The notes beneath the pieces were generated by a model. That model saw only the letters and a program-made list of their open reading frames with translations. It was not told the DNA's origin and did not search any database. A stretch of 64,000 nt of DNA from JAAEPI01 sp964352625 (GTDB lineage Bacteria; Bacteroidota; Bacteroidia; Cytophagales; Cyclobacteriaceae), in NCBI GenBank assembly GCA_964352625.1, contig CAYGSD010000007.1, positions 1 to 64,000 of the forward strand, in the 5' to 3' direction. The position numbers and the translations under genes are program-made. Shown one piece after another: positions 10,401 to 18,241 of this stretch. Numbering within the stretch: the stretch's first letter is position 1; every line of letters begins with the position of its first letter.

Positions 10401-10484
10401 AATACGAGTACGGCTCAAGGAACAGATTTCTTGACGTTCCCTCAGTCTAAGCAGATTTTCTTGGGTATTAACGTAGGATTTTAA
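7473..10484 (+). CDS. SusC/RagA-family TonB-dependent outer-membrane transporter (first pair)
   Basis: A 1003-residue outer-membrane barrel that imports oligomers (glycans or peptides) using TonB energy. A signal peptide ends at WAQ, followed by the carboxypeptidase-regulatory-like domain (VSGKVTDESGEGLPGVNVV), the plug domain containing the SusC signature DPLYVVDGVPV and a TTKRG stretch, and a long barrel ending in the aromatic FLGINVGF. A second ATG two codons in (7479) is an equally possible start. Its SusD partner starts 13 bp downstream. Substrate cannot be read from the sequence; neighbours suggest peptides because a secreted protease follows and there are no glycosidases. Confidence 0.95.
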   Translation: MNMKRILLLSMVFSFALVFSAWAQRTVSGKVTDESGEGLPGVNVVIKGTTTGVTTDLDGNYQISVPDDNTVLVFSSVGMTTQQVTVGARTSIDLGMSTDTKKLQEVVVVGYGTTLKSEFTGSSARVNSETLERLPVTSADQALQGLAAGVQVTSASGTPGGGISIRVRGQTSISASNDPLYVVDGVPVVSGDLQQTGFGGQSGNALAGLNPNDIESIEVLKDASSTAIYGARAANGVVLITTKRGETGSTKINLGYMRGFGQPTNIIDVVNADQWEEVFNEARTNDGLAPIDYSASPYADVDTDWLDAVFRTADIHQFNVSISGGDDKTRYFVSGSFRDEEGTIGIETGDRPGSHYKRATARLNLDHTASDKFTFGTSIGLSVDQNSRIPNDNNIYGVLSTALLTAPNVPIYELDGDGNPTTEFSDAPPFANPVRAVTLPRFNNSTRKVIANTYFTYEFLEGISFRTDASLDYTSLIEDHYIQASTFQGSPSGIGRYNTNEFTTTVLEPTIRMNRTFGSDHSVNAVIGTTFQNRVNFRNSVSGNGFSRESLTYLASASNITAGSSLRRDYSFQSVFGRVGYAYQGKYLATATLRRDGSSRFGPENRYGTFWALSAGWNFSDESFMDGISWLELGKLRASYGKTGNDRIGEFAYLGTWTGGANYLDLPATSSLNIANNQLKWEETTTFDVGVELAVFQNRLNLNVGYFKGKTVDLLYGNPIPESTGFATVQDNIGQINNRGVEIDVNSINLDLANGFRWNTSFNISFLRNRVKSLLDPEPILQGFGSAIVEGEPLNTFYMYKFLGVNPATGDAIYKDVDGNGIINAEDQTVVGNYQPDFLGGITNDFSWKGLSLSVFFQFIQGVDIYNNNRQFMEHLGTSAWGMDASVLRRWQQPGDVTDIPRAATAATVGLNNADNSRFLEDGSYLRLKNVTLGYQLPSNIVSKAGFASARVYVTGVNLWTLTAYSGFDPEVNVFNNTSTAQGTDFLTFPQSKQIFLGINVGF

Positions 10485-10497
10485 ATAACAGAATACG

Positions 10498-11820
10498 ATG
10501 AAATATACTTATATAACTCTAATATGTGCTGCGTTCTTGTTTAGTTCTTGCGAGGACTATCTCGAGCAACAGCCTGTAGATCAAATTGGTGATGAGACTG
10601 TAGTGGAGGATTTTGCCAGTTTGGAAGCTTTGATACTCGGTATGTATAGTAACATGCAAGTTGATAACCAATACGGAGAGCTTCATATCTTTATGCCTGG
10701 CATTCTGAGTGATGAAATGGTCTTCACCGGAACATTTCCAACTAAATCGGATATGGCAGTAAATAACGTAACAGCTGAGAATGTGACAATGAGAGGAGCT
10801 TGGTCTTCTCCATATACTGGCATATTTATCGCTAATACGGTACTTGAAAGAGCTGCAAATGCAACTGACGCCACTGACGCGCAAAGAGCGCAGATTATTG
10901 CAGAAGCTAAGTTTGGACGAGCACTCTACCATTTCAGCTTGGTTAAGCTGTGGGGGGGTGTTCCGTTGGCATTGACCAGTGACGTGAATGTTACTCAGGC
11001 CTTGCCAAGAGCCACTGAGGCAGCAATATATGCTCAGATTATTGAGGATTTGACGGATGCTATTCCAGATCTTCCAGCTAAGTCTGTTAATGGTACTACT
11101 CGTGCCACTGCAGCAGCTGCTCAGGGACTTCTTGCAAGAGCTTATTTGTTCACTGGGGATATGACGAATGCCGCAGCTCAAGCAACCAACGTAATCAACA
11201 ATACTGATTATGCTTTGGAAGCTAACTACGCTGACATATTTGCCAATGGATCTACTTCGGATGAAACTATCTTCGAGTTGTACGCAAGTGCTCAGGATGG
11301 TAACAGCCTCGGGTTCTTTGCACAGCCTGTAAGCGCGGGTGGAAGATACGATTACTCACCTAATCCTACTCTTTTAGCTGAAATGGATCCATCTGATACC
11401 AGAGCTGCACTTATTGCAACTAATCCAGATGCGGGTGGAGTTTTGGTTACTAATAAATACACCGATGCTACTAATGGTGTTGATCAGCCTGTACTTATTA
11501 GACTTGCTGAAATGTATTTGATCAGGGCAGAAGCCAATAGCTCACTTGCAGACTTAAATACTGTTGCAGAAAGAGCTACTGGAAATCCGGCCTTTTATGG
11601 TTCGTACACGCTGGATAACTTACTTCAAGAGAAGAAATTCGAATTAGCGTTCGAAGGTCACAGATGGTTTGATCTTGTTAGAACTGGTCAGGCAGATGCT
11701 GTAATGGCACCTATCAAACCAGCTTCTTGGAACTCAACAGATGTTTTGCTACCTATTCCTCAGCGGGAACTGGATCAGAATCCTACCTTGGGTCCTGATG
11801 ATCAAAACCCTGGTTATTAA
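10498..11820 (+). CDS. RagB/SusD-family nutrient-binding lipoprotein (first pair)
   Basis: A 440-residue SusD-like lipoprotein that caps the SusC barrel at the cell surface and binds the substrate. The signal peptide ends in a lipobox (FLFSSC, Cys17). The TPR-like helices of the family are recognisable from FGRALYHFSLVKLWGGVPL, and the C-terminal family signature is present as EKKFELAFEGHRWFDLVRTG and LLPIPQRELDQNP. It is 13 bp behind the SusC gene and 20 bp ahead of a further lipoprotein gene, so the three form an operon. At 440 residues it is on the short side for the family. Confidence 0.94.
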   Translation: MKYTYITLICAAFLFSSCEDYLEQQPVDQIGDETVVEDFASLEALILGMYSNMQVDNQYGELHIFMPGILSDEMVFTGTFPTKSDMAVNNVTAENVTMRGAWSSPYTGIFIANTVLERAANATDATDAQRAQIIAEAKFGRALYHFSLVKLWGGVPLALTSDVNVTQALPRATEAAIYAQIIEDLTDAIPDLPAKSVNGTTRATAAAAQGLLARAYLFTGDMTNAAAQATNVINNTDYALEANYADIFANGSTSDETIFELYASAQDGNSLGFFAQPVSAGGRYDYSPNPTLLAEMDPSDTRAALIATNPDAGGVLVTNKYTDATNGVDQPVLIRLAEMYLIRAEANSSLADLNTVAERATGNPAFYGSYTLDNLLQEKKFELAFEGHRWFDLVRTGQADAVMAPIKPASWNSTDVLLPIPQRELDQNPTLGPDDQNPGY

Positions 11821-11840
11821 TCATTAAATGAATTTATATT

Positions 11841-12638
11841 ATGAAATATATAATGAATAAATCCAAAATATATCTTCTCGCTTTACTGACAATTGCAATT
11901 GCAGTTTCTTGTGATCCGGAAGATGATCGCGTCACTTGGAATGGATCGTATGTTGAATTTGATGCAACTACTTCAAGTGCGGCATATTTAAGAACAAATG
12001 ACGGTGAGAATGTTTCTGGTGAATTGCAGGTAAATTTAGTCGCTGTGCCTTCTAAAGCTGCTACCACAGTCAATGTAGAAGTTAATACGGAATTAACTAC
12101 TGCAGTCGCTGGTGTTCACTATGTAGACTTAAGCGGTGGAAGTATTGATATTGAAGCTGGATCTAACTTGGGTTCGATTCCTTTCGAAGTTATAGATGAT
12201 AATATCGAAGCAGGTGAGACCTGGGTATTAGCTTATAACATAACAGGTTCTGATACTGACTTAGGTTCTAAAGTAACAAACTCACACTCCATGTCGGTTA
12301 GCTGTTTACTCTCTCCAGAGAAAACAGAAGGCGACTGGGTTTTAGATATGCAGGATTCATATGGTGATGGATGGAACGGAGCTTCAGTTCAATTTGAAAT
12401 TGATGGTGTGTTAGGCCCTGAGTACACTATTGCTGATGGACCTCCACCTAATAACAATGTTGGTCAAGCAATAATTTCAGTTCCTTCTGGTGTTGAAACT
12501 CTCAGGTTTTTCTTTAATTCGGGAGACTGGGATGGTGAAATTACTTTTCAAATAACCGCCCCTAATGATGTGGAAGTTGGATCTTACGGACCATCTCCGC
12601 TAGAAGGAGAATTTGAAGTGAATAATTGTTTGCTTTAG
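11841..12638 (+). CDS. Lipoprotein with Calx-beta/DUF4843-like N-terminus and a YGDGWNG domain
   Basis: A 265-residue lipoprotein; the lipobox is IAVSC. ATG 11841 and ATG 11853 are both possible starts, the latter giving the more usual MNKSKIYLLALL signal. The first domain (about 25-145) looks like a beta-sandwich of the kind encoded downstream of SusD genes, with TAVAGVHYVD typical of Calx-beta/DUF4843 domains. The second (about 155-265) contains the motif DSYGDGWNGA, which I know from many secreted Bacteroidota proteins. I infer a surface substrate-binding role with the SusCD pair; the ligand is unknown. A strong terminator ends the operon 30 bp after the stop. Confidence 0.75.
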   Translation: MKYIMNKSKIYLLALLTIAIAVSCDPEDDRVTWNGSYVEFDATTSSAAYLRTNDGENVSGELQVNLVAVPSKAATTVNVEVNTELTTAVAGVHYVDLSGGSIDIEAGSNLGSIPFEVIDDNIEAGETWVLAYNITGSDTDLGSKVTNSHSMSVSCLLSPEKTEGDWVLDMQDSYGDGWNGASVQFEIDGVLGPEYTIADGPPPNNNVGQAIISVPSGVETLRFFFNSGDWDGEITFQITAPNDVEVGSYGPSPLEGEFEVNNCLL

Positions 12639-12668
12639 TAGCAAGTATTAATACATAATTATCTTTCT

Positions 12669-12698
12669 AAAAAGCCACCCTCATAGGGTGGCTTTTTT
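12669..12698 (+). terminator. Intrinsic terminator of the SusCD-lipoprotein operon
   Basis: GCCACCC (12674-12680), a 4-nt loop TCAT-A, and GGGTGGC (12685-12691) form a perfect 7-bp stem preceded by A residues and followed by TTTTTT (12692-12697). Classic rho-independent form on the plus strand; the A-run on the 5' side may also let it work in reverse. Confidence 0.93.
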
Positions 12699-12793
12699 CA
12701 TAATAGCCGTACGATTTGGCCAATCCTGGGTAGCGAAACTGGCTTGTCCTATTGATCACAAATCTTTAATTAATGAAAAAGGGGACGGAACTT

Positions 12794-12801
12794 TATATTC
12801 G
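12794..12801 (+). promoter_or_regulatory. Possible -7 box for the subtilase gene
   Basis: TATATTCG matches TAnnTTTG at all but one base and lies 26 bp before ATG 12827. It falls downstream of the alternative start at 12773, which is part of the reason I prefer 12827. Confidence 0.35.
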
Positions 12802-12826
12802 TTTCTTTTTTTTTGTTATTTGCCTA

Positions 12827-15800
12827 ATGAAAACATTAACTATATTCCTACTATTGTTTCTGACGGCTACATTCATTTTCGGGCAATCCCTCGAAGAACT
12901 TCGCGAGTCGTATAAATCAGAAAATGAACAACGAATAGAGCGGGTCGTTGACTATGCCTCTAAAAAACAAATTCCAATTATCCAACAGTTGCCCTCAGGA
13001 GTTACTATTTGTCTTCAAGACGTGGTTAATGGGGTGCCTCAGTACATTAAAACACATAATACGGGTGCTGCAGCCACCACAGGCGCTAATAAGCTCGGCA
13101 TTGATGGCTCTCTTGGCTTGGATCTTGATGGAGCTGGTGTAAACATAGCAATTTGGGATGGAGGCTTAGTAAGAACTACTCACGATGAGTTGGTAGGAAG
13201 AATTATCCCAAGTGATGCTTCGCCTAGTCTGAATTTTCATGCTACACATGTGGCTGGGACAATTCTGAGCAAAGGAATTACTTCTAATGCCAAAGGTATG
13301 GCCATCAATGCTCAGGCTAGAACATTTGACTTTAATAACGATAATGGAGAAATGCTTCAGTATGCCCAGTCTGGACAAGGAGGGACGATTTTATCCAACC
13401 ACTCATACGGATCGATTTCGGGATGGGACGATGGGGTTTGGTATGGTGATGAAAATATCAGTGAGTTGGAAGACTGGAAGTTTGGGTTTTATACCGGAGG
13501 TGCAGCTTCCTGGGACAATATAGCCTATAATTCACCTTACTACACAATTGTAAAATCCGCGGGTAATGATCGCGGCGATTCCGGTAACGGAACACATCCT
13601 GCTGATGGTCCTTATGATATAATTAGCACATCAGGTACGGCAAAAAATATTATAACCATTGGAGCAGTTAACAAAGTTGCCAGCTACTCTGGCCCATTAG
13701 ATGTAGTCATGAGTTCTTTTAGTGGATGGGGGCCGACAGATGACGGCCGTATTAAACCTGATTTTGTTGCAGCTGGAGTAAGCCTCTTTTCTACGTTCGA
13801 AACAGCTAATAATGCCTATGGCACCCTCAGTGGCACCTCCATGTCAGCACCAAATGCCACTGGTACGTTTGCGTTGCTACAGCAGCTTAACAAGAATTTA
13901 ACAGGGAGCTATATGAAATCAGCACTTCTGAAAGGGCTTGTAGCTCACACAGCGAGTGAGGCTGGGTCTAGTAATGGGCCGGACTATTCATTTGGTTGGG
14001 GCCTTGTTAATGGCGTTGGTGCAGCTGACTTACTTATCAAGGATAATGGACTAGATAAAAGAATCGAGGAAATTAATCTGTTGAATGGGCAGTCATATGA
14101 GCTAAATCTTTCTCCGGTAAATGGTCAAAGAGTGAAAGCAACAATTTGTTGGACTGACCCTGCAGGAATTGTACCTCCAATATCCCTAGACCCTACGAAT
14201 CTCATATTGGTTAACGATTTAGACTTGCGCATAGCTAGCACGGATGAAACCCAAATGCCTTGGATCCTTAACCCAGCCTCTCCTGGAGCTGCGGCAAGCA
14301 AAGGAGACAATTTCAGAGATAATATTGAGGTAATTGAATTCACCGCGACCAGTGAAGACTATACCCTAACGATATCGCATAAAAATAGCCTCACAAACGG
14401 CCATCAGGATGTATTTCTTATTCTTACTTATGAAGACATAAATAACACTACCACTTCTCAATATTGGATCGGTGATGATGGTGATTTCAGCATGGCTGCT
14501 AACTGGTCCAGTGAAACGGGTGGATCGGGGAACGGACAGGCACCTTCCGCGCTTACCTCGTTAATTTTTGATAATAATTCCTTTTCACCTGAGAGCTCTG
14601 AAATCGTTCTCGGTATTTCAGCAAATACTTCGCTCAAGGATTTTATTTATCTATCTGACAAACCAGTTATCTTCGATATTGGCTCAAACGATTTAACAAT
14701 TGCTGGTAAATTCTCAACTAATAACAAGATACAGTTTCAAGGTTCAGGCCGCATTTTGTTCGATTCAGAAAACTCTGTAACCTTATCTAGTCAGTTTTCA
14801 TTGAGTGAAATGGAAGTTGTTTTCAATAACCAAGATGGGGAATGGCTTATCAATGGTGATTTCAATGCCAAAACGATTGATCTCAATGCTGGGCATTTGA
14901 ATTTTGGAGGAAACGAGGTAAGTGTGGATCAATTCGTCGTGAACAATTCGAATGATAAAATATTAACAATTGATAATTCAAGGTTGCTGATTCGTAATAA
15001 TGCTTTATTTCACTCCACTGGACTCTCATATTCTGACTCTGGAGCTGAAATTGTATTAGAAGGGTCTGCGGTTACTCTCAGCGGGGACGATATTACCTCA
15101 CTGAGTTCATTGATAGTAACTGGTCAGTCCATTGTTAATGGTTTTTCTAGCTTTTCATCAATTGAACTTGATGGTGACCTTGCAGTAGAGACTTCATTAG
15201 AAGTTTCAGATTTTGTCTCTTACTATGGGAGCAATCTAGAACTATCTACTGATGTACAGATAGCAATTGATGATATCGAAATTAGCGGCAGTAATGAGGA
15301 GTTTTTTAACATTTCATCTTCTGGGTTGGCCAATATTCAAATTCAAGGCCATCGAAAGATTTGTTTAGATAAATTATCTATAACTAATGTCAATTTAATT
15401 GGAGGTGCTACCGTTGCAGTAGGTACCGAAAGTACACTCGATAATTCAACAGGCTGGCGAAATGTTTCTTGTGAGGACGCCTTATTTAGTGATTTCGCAC
15501 AATCTTATACATGCACAAACTCCTTAGTTTACTTCAGTAATCTAAGTGAAGGAAGTTTTACGGATATTTTATGGGATTTCGATGGACTTGGTACTTCCGA
15601 AGACTCGAATCCGTACTTTATTTTCGACGATTCAGGCACATATACGGTCACATTGGTTGTCTCTAGTGGTTCCAACTCATCAACGTATTCCCAAGAAGTT
15701 GTAATTTCTGAAAATGCTCTTGATCCGGCCGAAATATCGATAGTGGGTGAAGTTCTTTTTAGTACGCCAGCCGCCGATTCATACCAATGGTACAAAGATG

Positions 15801-16171
15801 GCCAACCACTTGAGGGTGAGACGAATAGGTTTTACAAGTTTGGTAATGAAATAGGGGAGATTTTCGTTGTACTCTTTTATGAAACTTGCAATATCCCTTC
15901 GAACACTATCGAACTGGTTGTGGCTGGAATTGGTGGATCAAATGAGCTTCAACTCTATCCAAATCCAGCAAGCGGAATATTGAATATCAAGACAGTCACT
16001 GACAATTTTGAGATTGATGTTTTTGATGGATCAGGGAGAAAAGTGCGATCTCTAGCCAACAATGGAAACAAATCTCAGCAACACGATGTATCTGATTTTG
16101 AGCCTGGAATTTACATATTAAGATTCCGCTCAGGAAATCGTTACATTTTCTCTAAAATCGTAGTTGAATAA
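12827..16171 (+). CDS. Secreted S8 (subtilisin-like) peptidase with PKD domain and T9SS sorting tail
   Basis: I choose ATG 12827 because it begins a typical signal peptide (MKTLTIFLLLFL...FGQ); an upstream in-frame ATG at 12773 would bury it. The 1114-residue product has the complete subtilase triad: Asp111 (IWDGG), His138 (FHATHVAGT) and Ser338 (SGTSMSAP). After the catalytic domain come a jelly-roll-like region, a long beta-rich repeat section (about 540-880), a PKD domain (about 890-965, ILWDFDGLG...SGTYTVTL), and a C-terminal type A T9SS sorting domain (LQLYPNPASGILNI ... FSKIVVE). It should be exported by the type IX system whose PorU and PorV are in this window. It lies between two terminators, so it is monocistronic. 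Confidence 0.95.
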   Translation: MKTLTIFLLLFLTATFIFGQSLEELRESYKSENEQRIERVVDYASKKQIPIIQQLPSGVTICLQDVVNGVPQYIKTHNTGAAATTGANKLGIDGSLGLDLDGAGVNIAIWDGGLVRTTHDELVGRIIPSDASPSLNFHATHVAGTILSKGITSNAKGMAINAQARTFDFNNDNGEMLQYAQSGQGGTILSNHSYGSISGWDDGVWYGDENISELEDWKFGFYTGGAASWDNIAYNSPYYTIVKSAGNDRGDSGNGTHPADGPYDIISTSGTAKNIITIGAVNKVASYSGPLDVVMSSFSGWGPTDDGRIKPDFVAAGVSLFSTFETANNAYGTLSGTSMSAPNATGTFALLQQLNKNLTGSYMKSALLKGLVAHTASEAGSSNGPDYSFGWGLVNGVGAADLLIKDNGLDKRIEEINLLNGQSYELNLSPVNGQRVKATICWTDPAGIVPPISLDPTNLILVNDLDLRIASTDETQMPWILNPASPGAAASKGDNFRDNIEVIEFTATSEDYTLTISHKNSLTNGHQDVFLILTYEDINNTTTSQYWIGDDGDFSMAANWSSETGGSGNGQAPSALTSLIFDNNSFSPESSEIVLGISANTSLKDFIYLSDKPVIFDIGSNDLTIAGKFSTNNKIQFQGSGRILFDSENSVTLSSQFSLSEMEVVFNNQDGEWLINGDFNAKTIDLNAGHLNFGGNEVSVDQFVVNNSNDKILTIDNSRLLIRNNALFHSTGLSYSDSGAEIVLEGSAVTLSGDDITSLSSLIVTGQSIVNGFSSFSSIELDGDLAVETSLEVSDFVSYYGSNLELSTDVQIAIDDIEISGSNEEFFNISSSGLANIQIQGHRKICLDKLSITNVNLIGGATVAVGTESTLDNSTGWRNVSCEDALFSDFAQSYTCTNSLVYFSNLSEGSFTDILWDFDGLGTSEDSNPYFIFDDSGTYTVTLVVSSGSNSSTYSQEVVISENALDPAEISIVGEVLFSTPAADSYQWYKDGQPLEGETNRFYKFGNEIGEIFVVLFYETCNIPSNTIELVVAGIGGSNELQLYPNPASGILNIKTVTDNFEIDVFDGSGRKVRSLANNGNKSQQHDVSDFEPGIYILRFRSGNRYIFSKIVVE

Positions 16172-16211
16172 AAATCAAAAAAGGGAGTTCAATATTGAAC
16201 TCCCTTTTTTT
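16171..16211. terminator. Bidirectional terminator between convergent genes
   Basis: A perfect 22-bp palindrome at 16183-16204 (11-bp half GGGAGTTCAAT) has an A-rich run on its left (16171-16182) and a T run on its right (16205-16211). It can end both the plus-strand protease gene and the minus-strand gene at 16232. Confidence 0.93.
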
Positions 16212-16231
16212 CTTCTAGAAAAAAACAGAAC

Positions 16232-16726
16232 CTACTTCTGTTCGATTTTGATCAAACTAAAAAGCTCCTCTTTTCTTTTAATATCACTATTCATCTTAAG
16301 CAGATTTTCAAGATTAGTCGTATCGTAAAAACGTATTGTATTAGCCGTTTGCAACACTTTCCCCAAGCGTCTCCGAGCTTCGTTATTCGTGATATCCCCT
16401 TTACGAACTTGCTTCTTCATTAATTTATCCAAATCCTCAACAAAATCAAAAATAGGACGCTTATAAACTATCTTTTTCTCAGTAGCGTACGCACCTCCCT
16501 CGCTTTTGTACTCTACATATAGCTTCAGGAACTTATCATAAATATTCCCTATTGAATCTCCCAAATGATGGGTTCCGAAAAGGCCTCCTCTTCTGCCCTC
16601 AAGAGATTCATTTTCACCCATGTTCTTATTAACATAAATGACTCCACCATTCGTTGAAATCATTGCCTGTGAAGACGATTCCCAAGACAACAACAAAACT
16701 CCTACAATTACCAAAATTCTTTTCAT
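16232..16726 (-). CDS. Small secreted protein of unknown function
   Basis: I do not recognise this 164-residue protein. It has an N-terminal signal sequence (MKRILVIVGVLLLSW..SSQA) and no lipobox, so it should be periplasmic or secreted. The mature part starts with a glycine-rich stretch (GRRGGLFGTHHLGDSIGN) and continues as charged helices, including KKQVRKGDITNNEARRRLGK and LFSLIKIEQK at the C-terminus. No cysteines, repeats or catalytic motif stand out. It lies 20 bp downstream of hldD on the same strand and may share its transcript; the palindromic terminator follows its stop. Confidence 0.6.
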   Translation of the reverse strand: MKRILVIVGVLLLSWESSSQAMISTNGGVIYVNKNMGENESLEGRRGGLFGTHHLGDSIGNIYDKFLKLYVEYKSEGGAYATEKKIVYKRPIFDFVEDLDKLMKKQVRKGDITNNEARRRLGKVLQTANTIRFYDTTNLENLLKMNSDIKRKEELFSLIKIEQK

Positions 16727-16746
16727 ATCATACTTTTCTTACAAAA

Positions 16747-17691
16747 TTATAGTTTTTGATAATACTTCGAAACTCCTCTTTCAATTGAAAGAAAACTCTC
16801 TTGGTACCCAATACCCCTAAGCTTACTCATATCCGCTTCTGTAAAGTATTGGTATTTATCTCTGATGTCGGCAGGGGTATCGATAAATGAAATTCGCTCT
16901 TCCTTTCCCATCGCCTTGAAGACGGCCTTTACTAGGTCGAGAAACGTGCGCGCCTCCCCGCTCCCCATGTTGTAAATGCCAGAATCTCTTCGGTGATTCA
17001 TCAACCAAAACATGACATCACAAACGTCCTCCACGAAAACAAAATCACGCATTTGTTCGCCATCCTTGTACTCCGGATTGTGCGATCGAAACAGTTTCAT
17101 AGCACCAGTTTCCTTGATTTGATTGTACGCATGCCAAACTACTGAGGCCATGCGTCCTTTATGGGACTCTCCTAGACCGTACACATTGAAAAATTTTAAA
17201 CCCGTCCAGAAAAACGGTTTTTTGGCTTCCTTCAAAGCCCATTTGTCAAATTCATTCTTTGAGTCTCCGTATGGATTCAAAGGCACCAGGTCGGGGATCA
17301 ACGACTCATCATCCTTGTATCCGAATTCCCCTAGCCCATATGTAGCCGCAGAACTCGCATAGACCAGCGGAATTTGGTAATCCACACACCTCTTCCAAAT
17401 TTCCTTGGTATAATCCGTGTTCAATTTCCACAAAAGCTCCCTGTTAAATTCTGTGGTGTCGGTACGAGCGCCCAAATGAAAAATGAATTCCATTTCCTCA
17501 TTATTATCATCCAACCAACCTATAAACTCATCCCTTGATACGGTCGTTGTGTATTTCAACCCTTCGAGATTCTTATTTTGAAGCAAGTACTCCTGCTTGT
17601 CAACCAATATCAAATCGTTGAAATTATTTTCATTGAGCTTCCTTACCATGTTACTCCCAATGAAACCAGCTGCACCCGTGACTACTATCAT
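16747..17691 (-). CDS. hldD: ADP-L-glycero-D-manno-heptose-6-epimerase
   Basis: A 314-residue extended SDR that epimerises ADP-heptose for the inner core of lipopolysaccharide. The NADP motif GAAGFIG is at 6-12 and the catalytic YxxxK is Tyr141/Lys145 (NPYGDSKNEFD), with Ser113/Ser114 upstream in YASSAATYG. KFFNVYG and MRDFVFVEDV match HldD closely. Length is as expected for the family. It is transcribed away from queD with a 58-bp gap. With lpxB at 22726 it shows a lipid A-core outer membrane. Other heptose genes are not in the window. Confidence 0.93.
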   Translation of the reverse strand: MIVVTGAAGFIGSNMVRKLNENNFNDLILVDKQEYLLQNKNLEGLKYTTTVSRDEFIGWLDDNNEEMEFIFHLGARTDTTEFNRELLWKLNTDYTKEIWKRCVDYQIPLVYASSAATYGLGEFGYKDDESLIPDLVPLNPYGDSKNEFDKWALKEAKKPFFWTGLKFFNVYGLGESHKGRMASVVWHAYNQIKETGAMKLFRSHNPEYKDGEQMRDFVFVEDVCDVMFWLMNHRRDSGIYNMGSGEARTFLDLVKAVFKAMGKEERISFIDTPADIRDKYQYFTEADMSKLRGIGYQESFLSIERGVSKYYQKL

Positions 17692-17737
17692 GATCTAAAT
17701 TTTGAACCAAAGTTAAAACGAACCTAGGAGAGGCCGC

Positions 17738-17745
17738 TATCTTTG
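17738..17745 (+). promoter_or_regulatory. Exact -7 box immediately upstream of queD
   Basis: TATCTTTG is an exact TAnnTTTG match ending 4 bp before the queD ATG at 17750. If used, transcription would begin at or within a few bases of the start codon, giving a leaderless or near-leaderless message. Confidence 0.5.
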
Positions 17746-17749
17746 CATC

Positions 17750-18166
17750 ATGGTTTATGTGAGTAGAAAGGAACACTTCAATGCGGCGCATCGGCTATAT
17801 CGAGAAGATTGGTCCGCTGAAAGAAATGAAGAGGTGTTCGGGCCCTGTGCAAATCTGAATTGGCACGGCCACAATTTTGAATTAATAGTTACCGTAAAAG
17901 GTCAACCTGACCCTGAAACAGGTTTTGTCGTTGACCTTAAGAAATTGAGCGTTCTTATTAAAAAGGAGATTCTTGAGAAGGTAGATCACAAAAACTTGAA
18001 CCTTGATGTGGATTTTATGAAAGGGCTAATGCCTAGCTGTGAGAACTTAATAAGCCAGTTTTGGAGCATTCTCCATCCTCAAATTTCCGGCATTGCGCCA
18101 AATGCCACTTTACATTCTCTGCGCCTTTATGAGACCCCTCGCAATTACGTTGAATTTTTTGGTTGA
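17750..18166 (+). CDS. queD: 6-carboxy-5,6,7,8-tetrahydropterin synthase
   Basis: A 138-residue member of the PTPS family that converts dihydroneopterin triphosphate to 6-carboxy-tetrahydropterin, first committed step of preQ0/queuosine synthesis and the substrate of QueE. Zinc ligands are His14 (NAAHRL) and the pair His39/His41 (WHGHNF); the catalytic cysteine is Cys33 (FGPCANLN). VDHKNLNLD supplies the second catalytic histidine region, and LYETPRNYVE closes the protein. Called QueD rather than eukaryotic-type PTPS because of the GPCANLNWHGH form and the presence of queE. Confidence 0.92.
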   Translation: MVYVSRKEHFNAAHRLYREDWSAERNEEVFGPCANLNWHGHNFELIVTVKGQPDPETGFVVDLKKLSVLIKKEILEKVDHKNLNLDVDFMKGLMPSCENLISQFWSILHPQISGIAPNATLHSLRLYETPRNYVEFFG

Positions 18167-18241
18167 GTAATTCCCACCACTTTTTTTTGTGGACTGTCTA
18201 TGATTCGCTTATTTTAAAGACTCGTTCACTCACTTCTAGCT

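Noticed and set aside
10519..11181. 220-codon open frame on the minus strand opposite the first SusD gene
   Set aside because: It lies fully inside a well-supported lipoprotein gene, has low-complexity serine/cysteine composition, no motif and no promoter; a shadow frame.
18177..18192. Terminator after queD (CCAC, T8, GTGG)
   Set aside because: Only 4 bp of stem with the T tract as the loop; not a proper intrinsic terminator.
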